A stretch of DNA of 64,000 nt from Heliocidaris tuberculata (lineage: Eukaryota; Echinodermata; Echinoidea; Camarodonta; Echinometridae): assembly GCA_025618425.1 (NCBI GenBank), contig CM046844.1, positions 17,049,420-17,113,419 of the forward strand. The letters run 5' to 3'. Below the pieces are notes generated by a model, which did not search any database, had not been told where the DNA came from, and was given only the letters and a program-made list of their open reading frames with translations. A program made the position numbers and the translations under genes. Of the stretch, positions 1-9,772 are shown piece after piece; positions within the stretch are counted from its first letter, which is position 1; each line of letters starts with the position of its first letter.

Positions 1-906
1 TTTTTGTTTTTTGTTGTTGTTGTATATTTTCGCTATTCGGAGGGGGGGGGGGGGGGGGGGGGGGGGGAGGTGGGATGGGGTGGCAGGTGCACCAATACCT
101 ACACCACTGTATTCAATCCAAAACATTCCGGTAGATAATCAGGGCGATTCCATGTCAGTATTCTTGCAATAGACCGCTTCGGTAATGTATGCAAATTTTA
201 TACATACCTTTCACACAAAGGTTGTTCTTGACAACCTGAAAGCTTGCCGGAGGCTTGCCGGACTTAGCAACAAGTAATGTATGCAAACTGGATTCCAAGC
301 ATTGAGGCTCATTTATAAAAAGCAGGTTAATGGAATAGCTTGTCACTAGGTGCTCAGAGAAGAAATGTGCATAAATTTGTATACATTACAGAACCGGTCT
401 GTTGCACACAGTCCAATAGTTCTAATACTGGTCATGCATCGATAATCAAACTCAAGCTTGCCGCCAGAGTCCAGAGCATATTAATATCTGGGGCGGGTCT
501 GGGCTTAAAGACCATGACCGCAACGCTCCAAGGCTCACTTTTAAAGCCGCCGTCGAAAAAAAGAAAATGCAGAAATTCTGAGAAATCATCAAAGAAATAG
601 ACAACGATGCACTGCTGTTGAAGGATAAATTGTTGCTGCTGGCTCTTATACCATGAGACATGGATGCATTTTTAAGAACAAAATTTTATGTTGCAGGAAA
701 ATCTAGGCCTATACCCTTCAGATTCAAAATGACATTGGCAATTCTAAAGGAAATAAATACAGCGAGTGAAATATTTTGTTAAAATATATATGCACGCTGT
801 GTTTTCCCCCTCCAGTTTGCCTGCCAATAATATTGTAAAGCAGACGGACACAATAATTAATTTTGTCCGACAAAATAATGAAAAATGTCCTTTTTTCAAA
901 CTGCAT
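1..906. other. Non-coding stretch, no gene recognised
   Basis: This stretch opens with a T-rich segment and an uninterrupted run of about 26 G at 42-67. The rest is ordinary AT-rich sequence. Short open frames on both strands have no recognisable domain and no plausible splice context. A small direct repeat of GCTTGCCGG lies near 242-262. I see nothing else to annotate here. Confidence 0.6.
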
Positions 907-1272
907 ATTAAAGTGATTTGGTAACTTTGTAGAGGCTTGATAAAATATGAACTGCCTGGCCTTACATGCTATCAGTGTATGTAATATGGTGTAAAAATGA
1001 AGCCCAGGGAAAAAAACGCACTTCAAAATCATCATGTGCTTCACAAAAGTAAACATATGCAAGTGACCGGAAATGCCAGACTCATTTTCCCCCATAGACT
1101 CAGTGTTAGACTAAAGCGTATGGCCATACGCTTTCGTAAATGGGAGTATATTTGAAAACCTTTCTATGCCTGACTATTTATTTATCATTCTGAACATCAT
1201 TATACAAGACAGATATCAAAATTGAACAATTTATTAAATCAAGCCTCCACAAAGTTACCGAATCCCTTTAAT
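907..1272. mobile_element. Inverted-repeat (MITE-like) element, TIR ATTAAAGTGATTTGG
   Basis: The left end (about 907-945, ATTAAAGTGATTTGGTAACT then TTGTAGAGGCTTGAT) is matched in reverse complement by the right end (about 1232-1272, ATCAAGCCTCCACAAAG then TTACCGAATCCCTTTAAT). The arms are about 38 bp with a few mismatches. The interior has no coding capacity. A single related end occurs at about 6288-6315 (ATTAAAGTGATTGATTAACT), so the family is dispersed. This looks like a non-autonomous DNA element. No target-site duplication was resolved, so the superfamily is unknown. Confidence 0.6.
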
Positions 1273-2500
1273 GACCTGGCTTAAAATATACATACTTATA
1301 TTTTCAAAATTGAAGAATATAGGCCTAATCATGCACCATACCAACAACAGACGGGTTTTCAATTTTTCAATTCGTAGAAAAAATATTCTCAAAAACCATA
1401 AAGTAGTACTGTAAATGCCTGATTATCTATTACTGTAAATTAACACTAATACTGCCCTGGTCGAGGATAGTACTTTGCCACGGATTCGGCAGTGCGACAG
1501 ACGTAATTGGCAAGTGAAATATGATCGGTCAGTTGATGACAAAATCCTATAGCTTAGCACTGTGTGTTCAGTAAACCTTAAACTTGTACTTCGAATGGGA
1601 TTCAACTTCAAGCAAATTATATATTCCGGATGTAATATACATTTACATCCATGCTTTCTCTCCTCTTTCGAGCACTGAAAAAGTTCGGAGGTGATTATGA
1701 TAAGGATAATCATATTTTAGCTAATGTTGTTGTTGCTTTTAGTGGATTCTAAGGACACGTAGAGGCTTCAGTCAAATGAAAGAAGCGGTCCAGAAAAAAA
1801 GCTCATGAACATTTTCCTTGTTCAGAAAAGAAGAAAATTAATAATCTTGGAACAAATAAAATCTCGGTCGAATTATATAGTTGAATTCAGCACCGCTCAA
1901 TGTTGATAAACTGCTTGGAGAGTTTTGAAATTTGTGCCCCCCCCCCAAAAAAAAAAACCCCAACAAAACAAAACAAAACAAATACAAACAAACAAACCAA
2001 AAAACAACAACAACAACAAAATAAAAACAAAAACAAAACACCCAGATTATTCGTACATGTAAATATAATTTTCCACAGTATAATTTTCATGAAGATGTAA
2101 TTTGTAATGATATAAATACTTGTAATATTTTCAAAAATTATTTAAATCAAGGAAAATGTGAGATTAAGTAAATATCGCGATAGACATCTTGCAGATGGAC
2201 AAGAAAATATGAATTGGCATCCAGCGGCTTTCAAAAATTAACCCCCAACACTTCAGCCGCCTGCAAACGTCGCCTACAATCTGCGGTTGTTACGCGAGAT
2301 CTTTAAAAAAAAGTTCACAACAGTGTGGCATTTTTGTTCCTGCTGTTTTTGGTGATTTTGGCAATTTGCTTTTTTGATGGATATTTCCAAGTAAACCGTA
2401 CCCCGAGGTTTTGAGTGGCTCGTGAAATTCAGAAGTATTGCAGGCATGGCCACTCCTCCTCTTTGGTTAAAAGAATATATATTAATACTTCGACATACAC
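1273..2500. other. Non-coding stretch with an A/C-rich simple repeat
   Basis: No gene is recognised. At about 1938-2040 a poly-C run passes into poly-A and then an A-rich AAAC/AAC simple repeat. This repeat produces low-complexity open frames on both strands, such as a Phe/Val/Cys-rich one on the minus strand, which are artefacts of composition. Confidence 0.6.
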
Positions 2501-2501
2501 T

Positions 2502-2723
2502 CCGTGGCGTAGCTACGGAGGCACGTGCCCCTCGTGCCCCAAATTTAATAGCGAAATAGGAAAAAAAGATAGAATAGAGGGAAAGAAAGGGGGAGGTGGA
2601 AATGGAAACAGATAATACCACCCCTCCCATTCCATTTTCTCACTTGTTAGCTTTGTTCTGTTGCATTTCATCTGCCTAGCAAGACCACCTCCCCCTAATA
2701 GTTAGACCCACGCTACGTCACTG
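2502..2723. mobile_element. Possible hAT-like MITE, ends GTGGCGTAGC / GCTACGTCACTG
   Basis: The left end CCGTGGCGTAGCTACGG and the right end CCCACGCTACGTCACTG are approximate reverse complements of the CAGTGRCGTAGC type typical of short hAT-derived elements. The interior is non-coding. The flanks contain a similar sequence (TTCGACATACACTC before, TTCGACACGCACTC after) that could be an imperfect duplication, but it is longer than the 8 bp expected for hAT. Boundaries are approximate. Confidence 0.4.
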
Positions 2724-3125
2724 TTATTTCGACACGCACTCTTTACAGCTCCCACACCCCCGCCCAACCTTCAGTTACAACATAATTATGTCAATCACAC
2801 ATTTATTTTTATAGGAATGCTGTCTTTACCGTGTCAATCTTCCAAATTGAAATGGCCTATATTTTGCAACGAACATGGTTTTAAGCTTGCCACGAGCCCC
2901 TAAATATTTGCTTCGAAAATAAGATGATAAAGGCCCGGTGTTCCAAGTGCATGATGCACCAAGGAGCAATAATATGAAAGTACAATGGAAGCCCGTTCAT
3001 CTTTTGGATGGTTTCAAAAATAATGTTTTGAAAATCCATAGGCCTACATTTTCAGAGGCGTATCCAAGAAGTATTGCAAGGTGTCACAAGTTCGAAAAAT
3101 ATCTGACGAGCAAAAATAAATAAAT

Positions 3126-3130
<5 letters not shown>

Positions 3131-3172
<42 letters not shown>
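3131..3172. repeat. (TA)n microsatellite
   Basis: An uninterrupted TA dinucleotide array of about 42 bp in AT-rich non-coding sequence. No gene is adjacent. Confidence 0.95.
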
Positions 3173-3177
<5 letters not shown>

Positions 3178-3708
3178 GAACAAATTAAATAAATAAAAAG
3201 AACACTGTTATCTTGCCATTCATCATTGACATCAAAAGAAATACGACGGCTTGTTTTTGTTCGTTTGTTTATTCTTTTGGGAATTCATTTCTTTAAATTA
3301 AAAAAAAAAAAAAAAAAAATTGCACAGCAATTAACTGTCGAACTATTTTTTAGTTTCCATGACTCTCTTTCACCAAGGCTAAAATGTGTGGTTGAATTCA
3401 TCACCAAAAAGTGATTGAGACGCCCATATACAAGAACACCTACCCGAGAACAACCTTTGTTTTCGTTTTAAAAGGTTGGATCTGAAAATCGATGGTTGTG
3501 AAAATTGATGATTTTTTTTTTTTCTTCTTCTTTTTTTTTTCTAGGTGAAATCCTCTATACCAGCACCGGCCTCTGTGGTATCCACATTGAGCCCTCGGAA
3601 CAATAAATGAGACTATATCTGTTGAGAGCCAGAAGGCCTTTTAAACCCGTGCGAAATATAGGTTAACGCCCTTTTGGCTCTGAGCAGACGATATTATATC
3701 GATACCTG

Positions 3709-3860
3709 CAGGGTCCCGTTTCATAAAACCTGTTATCAAGGACAAGTTATGATATTTGTTATAAGCTACTGAAATTCGTGCATCTGATTGGCTGAGAGCA
3801 AATTTGTCATAGAAATGTGGCAATTGTTACTGATGACAAGTTTTATGAAACGGGACCCTG
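3709..3860. mobile_element. Palindromic MITE, TIR CAGGGTCCCGTTTCAT (copy 1)
   Basis: The ends CAGGGTCCCGTTTCATAAAA and TTTTATGAAACGGGACCCTG are perfect 20-bp inverted repeats, and the interior is a weaker foldback. A second, more diverged copy lies at 40066-40216 and shares internal segments such as GTTATAAGCTACTGAAAT and CATCTGATTGGCT. The core ATCTGATTGGCTGA contains an inverted CCAAT-box (NF-Y-type) sequence. There is no coding capacity, so it is a non-autonomous element. The superfamily was not determined. Confidence 0.85.
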
Positions 3861-4292
3861 ATGCATGCTCGTTATCATAGTGATCTACATAAACAATTCA
3901 GATGTCGCTTGAATTGCCATCTTTGTCATGAAGTTGATGTTTTAATTAGACTGATGTTTTGGTAACACGTGAGTCGAATAATCGATAGATTAATCCATGA
4001 TGAAAATAGAATAGGCGGTATAATTATTGATTCATGATCGTAATTATAATGAACGAGGACGCAGCACTCTTGGATATGGCAACAACATCGCTTTTATTTT
4101 TTTATTTCGTCGCTTTTATTGCGAAACACGAGTACCTAATGACGAATAACTCCCTGGTTTGACCTATATACCGGTAAGTCAACTTCTCGAATAAAAACAT
4201 TTACTTTTTATGCATGGATATGGGAATTAAATAGGGGTTTATAATCTTTTGCATGCTCTGATATCATGAATATCATGCCATCCACCTGAAGC

Positions 4293-4303
4293 ACCCCCCC
4301 CCC

Positions 4304-4334
<31 letters not shown>

Positions 4335-4336
4335 TC
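4293..4336. repeat. Poly-C followed by (TC)n microsatellite
   Basis: About 12 C are followed directly by a TC dinucleotide array. The same poly-C/(CT)n junction recurs at about 30503-30533 and 54488-54521. It lies about 70 bp upstream of the truncated LINE. Confidence 0.9.
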
Positions 4337-4407
4337 ACTATCTATCACCCCTCCATATTTCTTTCAATCTCTTTCATTTGTCAAACGCTCACTTTCATTT
4401 TTCTTAA

Positions 4408-5723
4408 TACAGAATACAAATACAGAAGGTGATTGAAACAAAATTTCTAGGCACAATAATAGATAATAAACTTTCATGGAAGCATCATATTGATAATGTA
4501 TGTAAATTGATATCCAGAAACATTGGTATGATTAATAAACTCAAATGGTCTTTTCCGCCAAATATTCTTTTATCACTATACTCCACACTGGTTTTACCAT
4601 ATCTTAATTATGGAATATTAGCATGGGGAAACAGTGCGGCATGCCTGTTAGACAGAGTTTTTTTATTACAGAAAAAGGCTATGCGAATTATAAGTAATGT
4701 TAATTATCGCCACCACACAGATGGTCTGTTTCACTCTAATAATGTACTAAAAATTTATGATATTTATCGCCTCAACCTTGCTGTACTTATGTTTCAGTAT
4801 CATAACCACGAATTGCCCACTGTCTTCAATAATATATTTACAGTAAATAACGAAATACATCATTATCCCACTAGACAAATAAATCTGTATCACTTGCCAA
4901 GAACTCGTACAGCATTAACCCAGAATACTTTTTCATTTACTGCTCCTAAATTTTGGAATTCCCTCCCTTTAAATATACGAGACAGTATAAGTTTAAGTAC
5001 GCTCAAACGTAAATTGAAAAAATCACTAATTGCTTTTTATGAACATTGATCCCTCAGTGATCCTGATGACGACTGTTGTTTACCTGTGTAGCAAAATCTA
5101 AAGACGAAATGAAACCTTCAAGATCTTGTCCCTTTCCCACCCTCCCGTCCTAACCCCCACCTGTCACTTTGTCATTCTTGTTCCGTCTTTTGTAAAGTTT
5201 ACTTCTTTAAAACTTTACTATTTTCCTATTACTATTTCCAGCTTTTTGTGTTTACAATATTTCTCAGTGCTTTCTCTTCTATAGCAAGTGTGTTATGTCT
5301 ATAATTTGTTTGCTTTCCAAGGCCATGTATCTGTCTTCTTCTTTTTTCCCTTTTATTGGGCATTTTATGCATGATTGCCCAGTCTAGTTCTTTTTATGTA
5401 CTGTATTCATGCTTCATCTTTTTGCCAGGGACCAGCGCTTCTACAAGCTTTGCTTCTAAGCTGGTCTCTGTTTTCATTCTCATTTTCATAAAATTAATCT
5501 TAAGTAGTCTTCATTGATGTTACTTTTTTTTTTCTCTCACAACTCAAACTTTAATGCACTTTGTTTTGCTTGTAATGATCGAAAAATGTTTATGCACTAA
5601 GTTGTGTTGTCAATTATTTTGAATATTGTCAGATTCATAATACTTATTGTTATATACTTTGAAAAAATGAAAATGTAATGAAATAAAATCTAAAATCTGA
5701 ATCTGAATCTGAAATCTGAATCT
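4408..5723 (+). mobile_element. 5'-truncated CR1/L2-type LINE fragment
   Basis: The fragment begins close to the point where the reverse-transcriptase frame is interrupted by a stop (4405-4407). It carries the C-terminal part of ORF2 (4429-5049), a 3' UTR of about 650 bp, AATAAA-like signals and a terminal TCTGAA short tandem repeat (about 5690-5723). The 3' UTR holds a strong hairpin at about 5427-5469, where GGGACCAGC pairs with GCTGGTCTC around a loop. A repetitive 3' tail instead of poly-A, plus a 3' stem-loop, is typical of the CR1/L2 group, which primes at its own 3' repeat. The catalytic part of the RT and the endonuclease are absent, so this copy is dead on arrival. Confidence 0.85.
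4429..5049 (+). pseudogene. C-terminal fragment of LINE reverse transcriptase (ORF2)
   Basis: This 206-codon open frame is what remains of a LINE ORF2. It has no ATG at its left end: the frame is open from the stop at 4405-4407 and the first possible initiator is GTG at 4429. Family hallmarks are KFLGTIIDNKLSW near the N terminus (the segment just after the catalytic YADD box), LYSTLVLPYLNYG followed by AWG, the QKKAMRII motif, and a C-terminal RTRTALTQNTF ... APKFWNSLP segment. These mark the RT thumb and C-terminal region of CR1/L2-type elements. The polymerase palm with its catalytic aspartates and the AP-endonuclease are missing, so it cannot be active. No frameshift is seen within the surviving part, suggesting a fairly recent insertion. 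The frame ends at a natural TGA directly before the element's 3' UTR. Confidence 0.88.
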
Positions 5724-6777
5724 ATTTTCATTTCGTCCTTCACACTTTTCTCAAAACCATCAGAAGATTTTTGAACAATGCTTTATTCCATATTTTGTCA
5801 GTTAAAACCAATCACATGTAGGCTACCATCGCCCCCTATATTGTAACCACTCCGTCCAGAATCAATATCTTACCTATTGATCATAATGTGAAGGTCAAAG
5901 GTCATGTAGATAAACCCATTTCATGCACAAAAATATCATCTCATTTGGGGTCTTATTTCCAGAAAATCCATTTAAGTCCATTAATCTTTCATGCTGACGA
6001 TTAAGGAAGAACTTTAGAAATCGTTAGTCGTGGAAAACAGGGAACAGTTTATCATACTGTCAAATTAAGGTATTGACGATGGACAAGCGCTCCTCTTAGA
6101 AGTTGAAAAAATGTTCCCCCACGAGTATGCCAGTTGTTGATCACAGCATGACAAACATTCTCCTGGCCCGGAACATTTTAAATGCCCAACCTCCAAGAGC
6201 TGCCCCTCCCCTCCCCCCCCCCCTCCCTCCCCCCCCCCCCCCCCGCCCCCCCCCCCGCCCCCTTCACCACTTCCGGCACCCTTCTTTAATTAAAGTGATT
6301 GATTAACTTTGTGAAAAATTGTAAAATCAGCTCAAATGCCAGTGAATTGTGTGCAGTCCTCTAACTACATATATAATTAAGGATATGTGAAAGTATGAGA
6401 GAACATGGAACCCGTTTACTATCCTAAAAAAGAGAAAATCGCGATCAATCGCTAGCGCAAGTCGCTCGGCTTCTCCGCTGCGCTGCAGTCACAAAAACCA
6501 AGCACCAGCGCTTGGCGATTTCAGAGCGGCTTTCCAGCCCGTACGGTATTCTGTGATAGAGCGAGGTATGCCAACCGTAAGAGTTCTTTAGGGTTCGGTG
6601 GTACTCTATCCCGACATCACTGTTCAATCGTAAATATCTTGATATATAAACGACCGATCAGCTTATAAAACTCAGGCGATTCCTGTCTGAGCTAAAGGTT
6701 TGCAATTATGATTACAGCATTAGCTGGAACAGTGATTTTTTTTTTCAATTCTGGGCAAAGTTAATCAATGCCCAGGA
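5724..6777. other. Non-coding stretch with a C-rich tract
   Basis: No gene is recognised. The main landmark is a C-rich tract at about 6206-6263, interrupted by single T and G. It yields a Pro-rich spurious frame (6103-6306). A half-copy of the ATTAAAGTGATT-type element end lies at about 6288-6315. Confidence 0.55.
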
Positions 6778-7145
6778 AGTTGAGTTCTGAGGAAAGGTGA
6801 AAAATAATTTGTGACCTTTCTAATTCCTTTTATGTCAGTTTGGAAGATCATCATTCAAGAAATGTCCCCTGAAAAGGATTGCCCATGAAATGTCCTCATA
6901 TTCAAAATATTACGAGAAATAGTGTTCGGGTCTAACATTCATGCCACATGACTTTGCATGCAGTCCCATATTTCTCTGTGCAGTGTATTCGCTTTTTTCG
7001 CAGCGAGATTTGGTAAATACTTTATTGATTCCAAGACAGTATACATCAGTCCTTGTGTAGACATGATCAGCCTTTCCCCATTGCTATATTAGACAGTTTC
7101 TTTCATAATGTAATCTCTTGACCAGAACTCAACTTTTATCTTTAA
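6778..7145 (+). mobile_element. Dispersed ~380-bp repeat family A, copy 1
   Basis: This copy shares an ordered series of blocks with copies at 33417-33802 (same strand) and 52636-53013 (opposite strand): GTTGAGTTCTG at the left end, TTTGGAAGATCATCATT, ATGTCCCCTGAAAAGGATTG, a central half-palindrome GTTCGGGTCTAACATT, AGACAGTTTCTTTCATAATG, and CCAGAACTCAAC at the right end. The ends are inverted repeats of about 12-15 bp. There is no coding capacity, so it is probably a non-autonomous DNA transposon family. Here it follows a TTCAATTCTGGGC sequence. No target-site duplication was resolved. Confidence 0.75.
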
Positions 7146-7515
7146 CAAGCGGATGAAAAAAAAAAGGAAGAAGAAAGACACTCCTATAAGAACCATCATG
7201 ACCATGGTGGGTAATGAAAGTTCAGCGATTGACGCACAGCCATTAGCCAAATACCAACTGTGACAAAGTCTAAATATCAAGTTCACTGCTTCTATTTCAT
7301 TCCGCGAGGATTATGAAATTTCGAAATAACGAGCATAACCCGTTTTGAAATTTCCAAAAAGTCGATTGGTACTTTTTTGCTTATCTATATACTAAGACTT
7401 TCGAGCTCTGTATCTCCTAGGTTTAGAACCAAAGAAATAAAACATAATCCTCAATCAATTGCATCTCAATTGTCTCACAGAATTTACAGAAGGGTTTACA
7501 ATTAATCTCTCTTAT

Positions 7516-7742
7516 CAGGGGCGTCGATCTTGGGGGGGGGGCAAACATATTGTCTTGCCCACCAATAAATTCGGAGGTGTAAAATAAAATAACGAAAAAT
7601 GATGACAAACTCAAATTTTCGAATTATCCCTGCTTCGTGTAACCCATGAGAAGCTGGTAATTAAGAGGCGTTAAAAAAAATAATGAAGGGTACTATACAC
7701 CTTCATCCCCCCCCCCCTCCGAAAGACGGATCGACGCCTCTG
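7516..7742. mobile_element. hAT-like MITE with CAGGGGCGTCGATC ends and ~8-bp TSD
   Basis: The left terminus CAGGGGCGTCGATCT and the right terminus GGATCGACGCCTCTG are inverted repeats matching at 13 of 15 positions. The flanks are TCTCTTAT (7508-7515) and CCTCTTAT (7743-7750), an 8-bp duplication with one mismatch. CAGNGG ends plus an 8-bp duplication fit the hAT superfamily. A poly-G run follows the left terminus (7532-7541) and a poly-C run precedes the right one (about 7707-7717), so the homopolymers form part of the inverted ends. The interior is non-coding. Confidence 0.75.
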
Positions 7743-7827
7743 CCTCTTATAATTGATTGAAATTTGTTTGATTTGGTGAATTAAAATATTCTTAAATTTG
7801 TTCCCTGAAATCTCTGGGGTTGAAGAC

Positions 7828-7975
7828 TCTTCTAGAGGGCCCTGCAATTATTATTACCTCAGTAATGTCAGGTACCCATTTACACCTGGGTAAGAGGGAC
7901 AGTAAGCACGCGAGCAAGGATTGAACCCAGGACCTCTCGTATGAGAGTCAAGAGCCTTCACCAACGCTCCCACAA
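7828..7975 (-). mobile_element. tRNA-derived SINE fragment (minus strand)
   Basis: On the minus strand the head (about 7975 down to 7905) resembles a tRNA, with an A-box-like TTGGTGAAGGCT and a B-box-like GGTTCAATCCT. The body contains CCCAGGTGTAAATGGGTACC, shared with the SINE copy at 29131-29395. The 3' side runs into a short ATT-rich tail near 7848-7856. Acceptor-stem pairing is poor, so this is a retroposon head, not a functional tRNA gene. Confidence 0.6.
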
Positions 7976-9530
7976 ACAACACATTCATCATCGACACCTT
8001 GTCCTCTTTTTTTTCAGTTTATCTATTATGTCTAGCAAATTTGAAGTTTGTTCCGTGAGAGTGACGAGTGAAGAAAACTCTCAACATAATTTTCAGAATG
8101 CGGAATACCATGGCAGGGCCAATGCGTAATGATCACCCTAAATTGTGCTCCATCATGTTGAGTTTAGAGCTGCAAGTAGGTGATCACAGAGTAGAATTAT
8201 CACAAGGGAAAAAAAATCATGTTTAAATGAAAATAAATAGGCAAAGCGTGAATAATTAGCTCTGACAGGCTTGCCGACGTATGCTTACACGACCTATGCC
8301 CTTTGACCCCTTATGAGGTCAAGTAGTCGCCCCGGGTCACGGGGAGTGATTGTGGCTAATTTCTCTCCCCTATTAATATAATTCCCATCACTTTGAACTT
8401 CAAACAAGGGGCAGGTGTTACCCATAATCTTGCTGTGTTTTGTTTACGCTAGCCATTGGCGGACCCGCTGGTGTTGTTGACTTGTATTAATTTGGTGTTT
8501 TATTCTCTTGTTTGTTATGACCCTTTGGGGCTGCAAGATATGGGTATGTATTTGACAAATCTGGAGACATTTTGAAAATCATGTCCCGAATTTTGTGGAA
8601 CTGCTGGGAATCACTGGTGAAGTCACCGTTTCGCTTCCGCTCCTGCTTCAGGGTTAATATTAGTAAAAAAAAAAAAAAACTTGATGTAGTTTTAATTTCA
8701 TATTTCATATCCACAGAATCGTTATATTATATCTTCTCACAGGATGGGAGTGATGTTGTAATGGTCATTTTAAAGGTAACAGATAGTTTTGGTAAGCCCT
8801 CAAAAACTTTTCGTGAGATTTCTTTGATTTTACTTAATAAATAGGAGGATACTAACATAACTAAGATGCTGTGAAGTTTTTTCCTCCTTAAGTGAAATGT
8901 TTATCGAATGAGAGGTGAAAAGTAATAAAAATCCCTGACCCAAAAAAGAGGGGATGTAAATTCAAACAACGGCCACACACGCTACTCACATGAGGATTGC
9001 TGTGTGTATAGAATACGCTGCACATAGTGCGAAGCGCTGAGTTTATTGTGCGGGGAACCTTCGGGTGGATATGGTCTTAGCGTGAGGCAGTGAAAAGCCG
9101 TTACCAAGCGTTTCTTACAGATATTTACACTAAAATTTGTTCGAAATCGTGAATGGAATGTTAAATAATCTCGTACATGTGTCTTATGATAAAAGGAGAA
9201 TAGTATAATAATGTTAGATAAGTTTCTGACCAATATGATTTTTGCTACCGAGACTGTCTATGAGCTTTAAAGTTCTGCTTAGTTGTTCCTGGTGGTGATA
9301 AGAATTTGCTTTCGTGTAGTTCCGGTAGGTTGCTCGCCCTAAATACGCCCTATACCCGTGGACGTTAGTGATGAAAAACGTTTGCTTTCATCATCCCATA
9401 CCACTGCCATCGACGTCATCATTACAACATACTCAATAATTATCATCTTCAGAATTTTAAGGATCATCTCCAAGCATAACTATAATGAAAGTCCATCTAA
9501 AGTTATTCATTCTAAAATTCATTCATTCAT
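7976..9530. other. Non-coding stretch, no gene recognised
   Basis: Only short unrelated open frames are present. A TGACCC-CTTATG-AGGTCA everted pair (8304-8321) resembles a nuclear-receptor half-site arrangement but has no promoter near it. A poly-A run lies at about 8666-8679. Confidence 0.5.
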
Positions 9531-9772
9531 TGGGTGATTTCAAGTTCGGTGTTGGTGTTGGTGTTGGTGTTGAGAGCGTGAATTGGGCTGCTGATTCTAG
9601 CCCCTACACCGAATTTGGGTTTATGAAAATAATACCAATCACATTATTTATAGCTCAACACTTAGTGAAGTCAATCCCAGCACCAGCTTGATTTCAGGTT
9701 TGGTGTTGTGGCTGGTGCTAGTTTTGCCCCAACACCAACACCAGCTTTCAACACCGAACTTGAAATCACCCA
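9531..9772. mobile_element. TIR element, ends TGGGTGATTTCAAGTTCGG
   Basis: The termini TGGGTGATTTCAAGTTCGGT and CCGAACTTGAAATCACCCA are near-perfect inverted repeats of more than 20 bp. Just inside the left end a GGTGTT hexamer is repeated in tandem, and the right side carries CCAACACCAACACC, so the arms expand as a small simple repeat. A second inverted pair (CCAGCACCAGC / GCTGGTGCTAG) lies on the right side. It has no coding capacity and is a non-autonomous element. Confidence 0.75.

Noticed and set aside
8304..8321. TGACCC-CTTATG-AGGTCA as a nuclear-receptor response element
   Set aside because: A single match in a gene-free region; such matches occur by chance and there is no promoter nearby.
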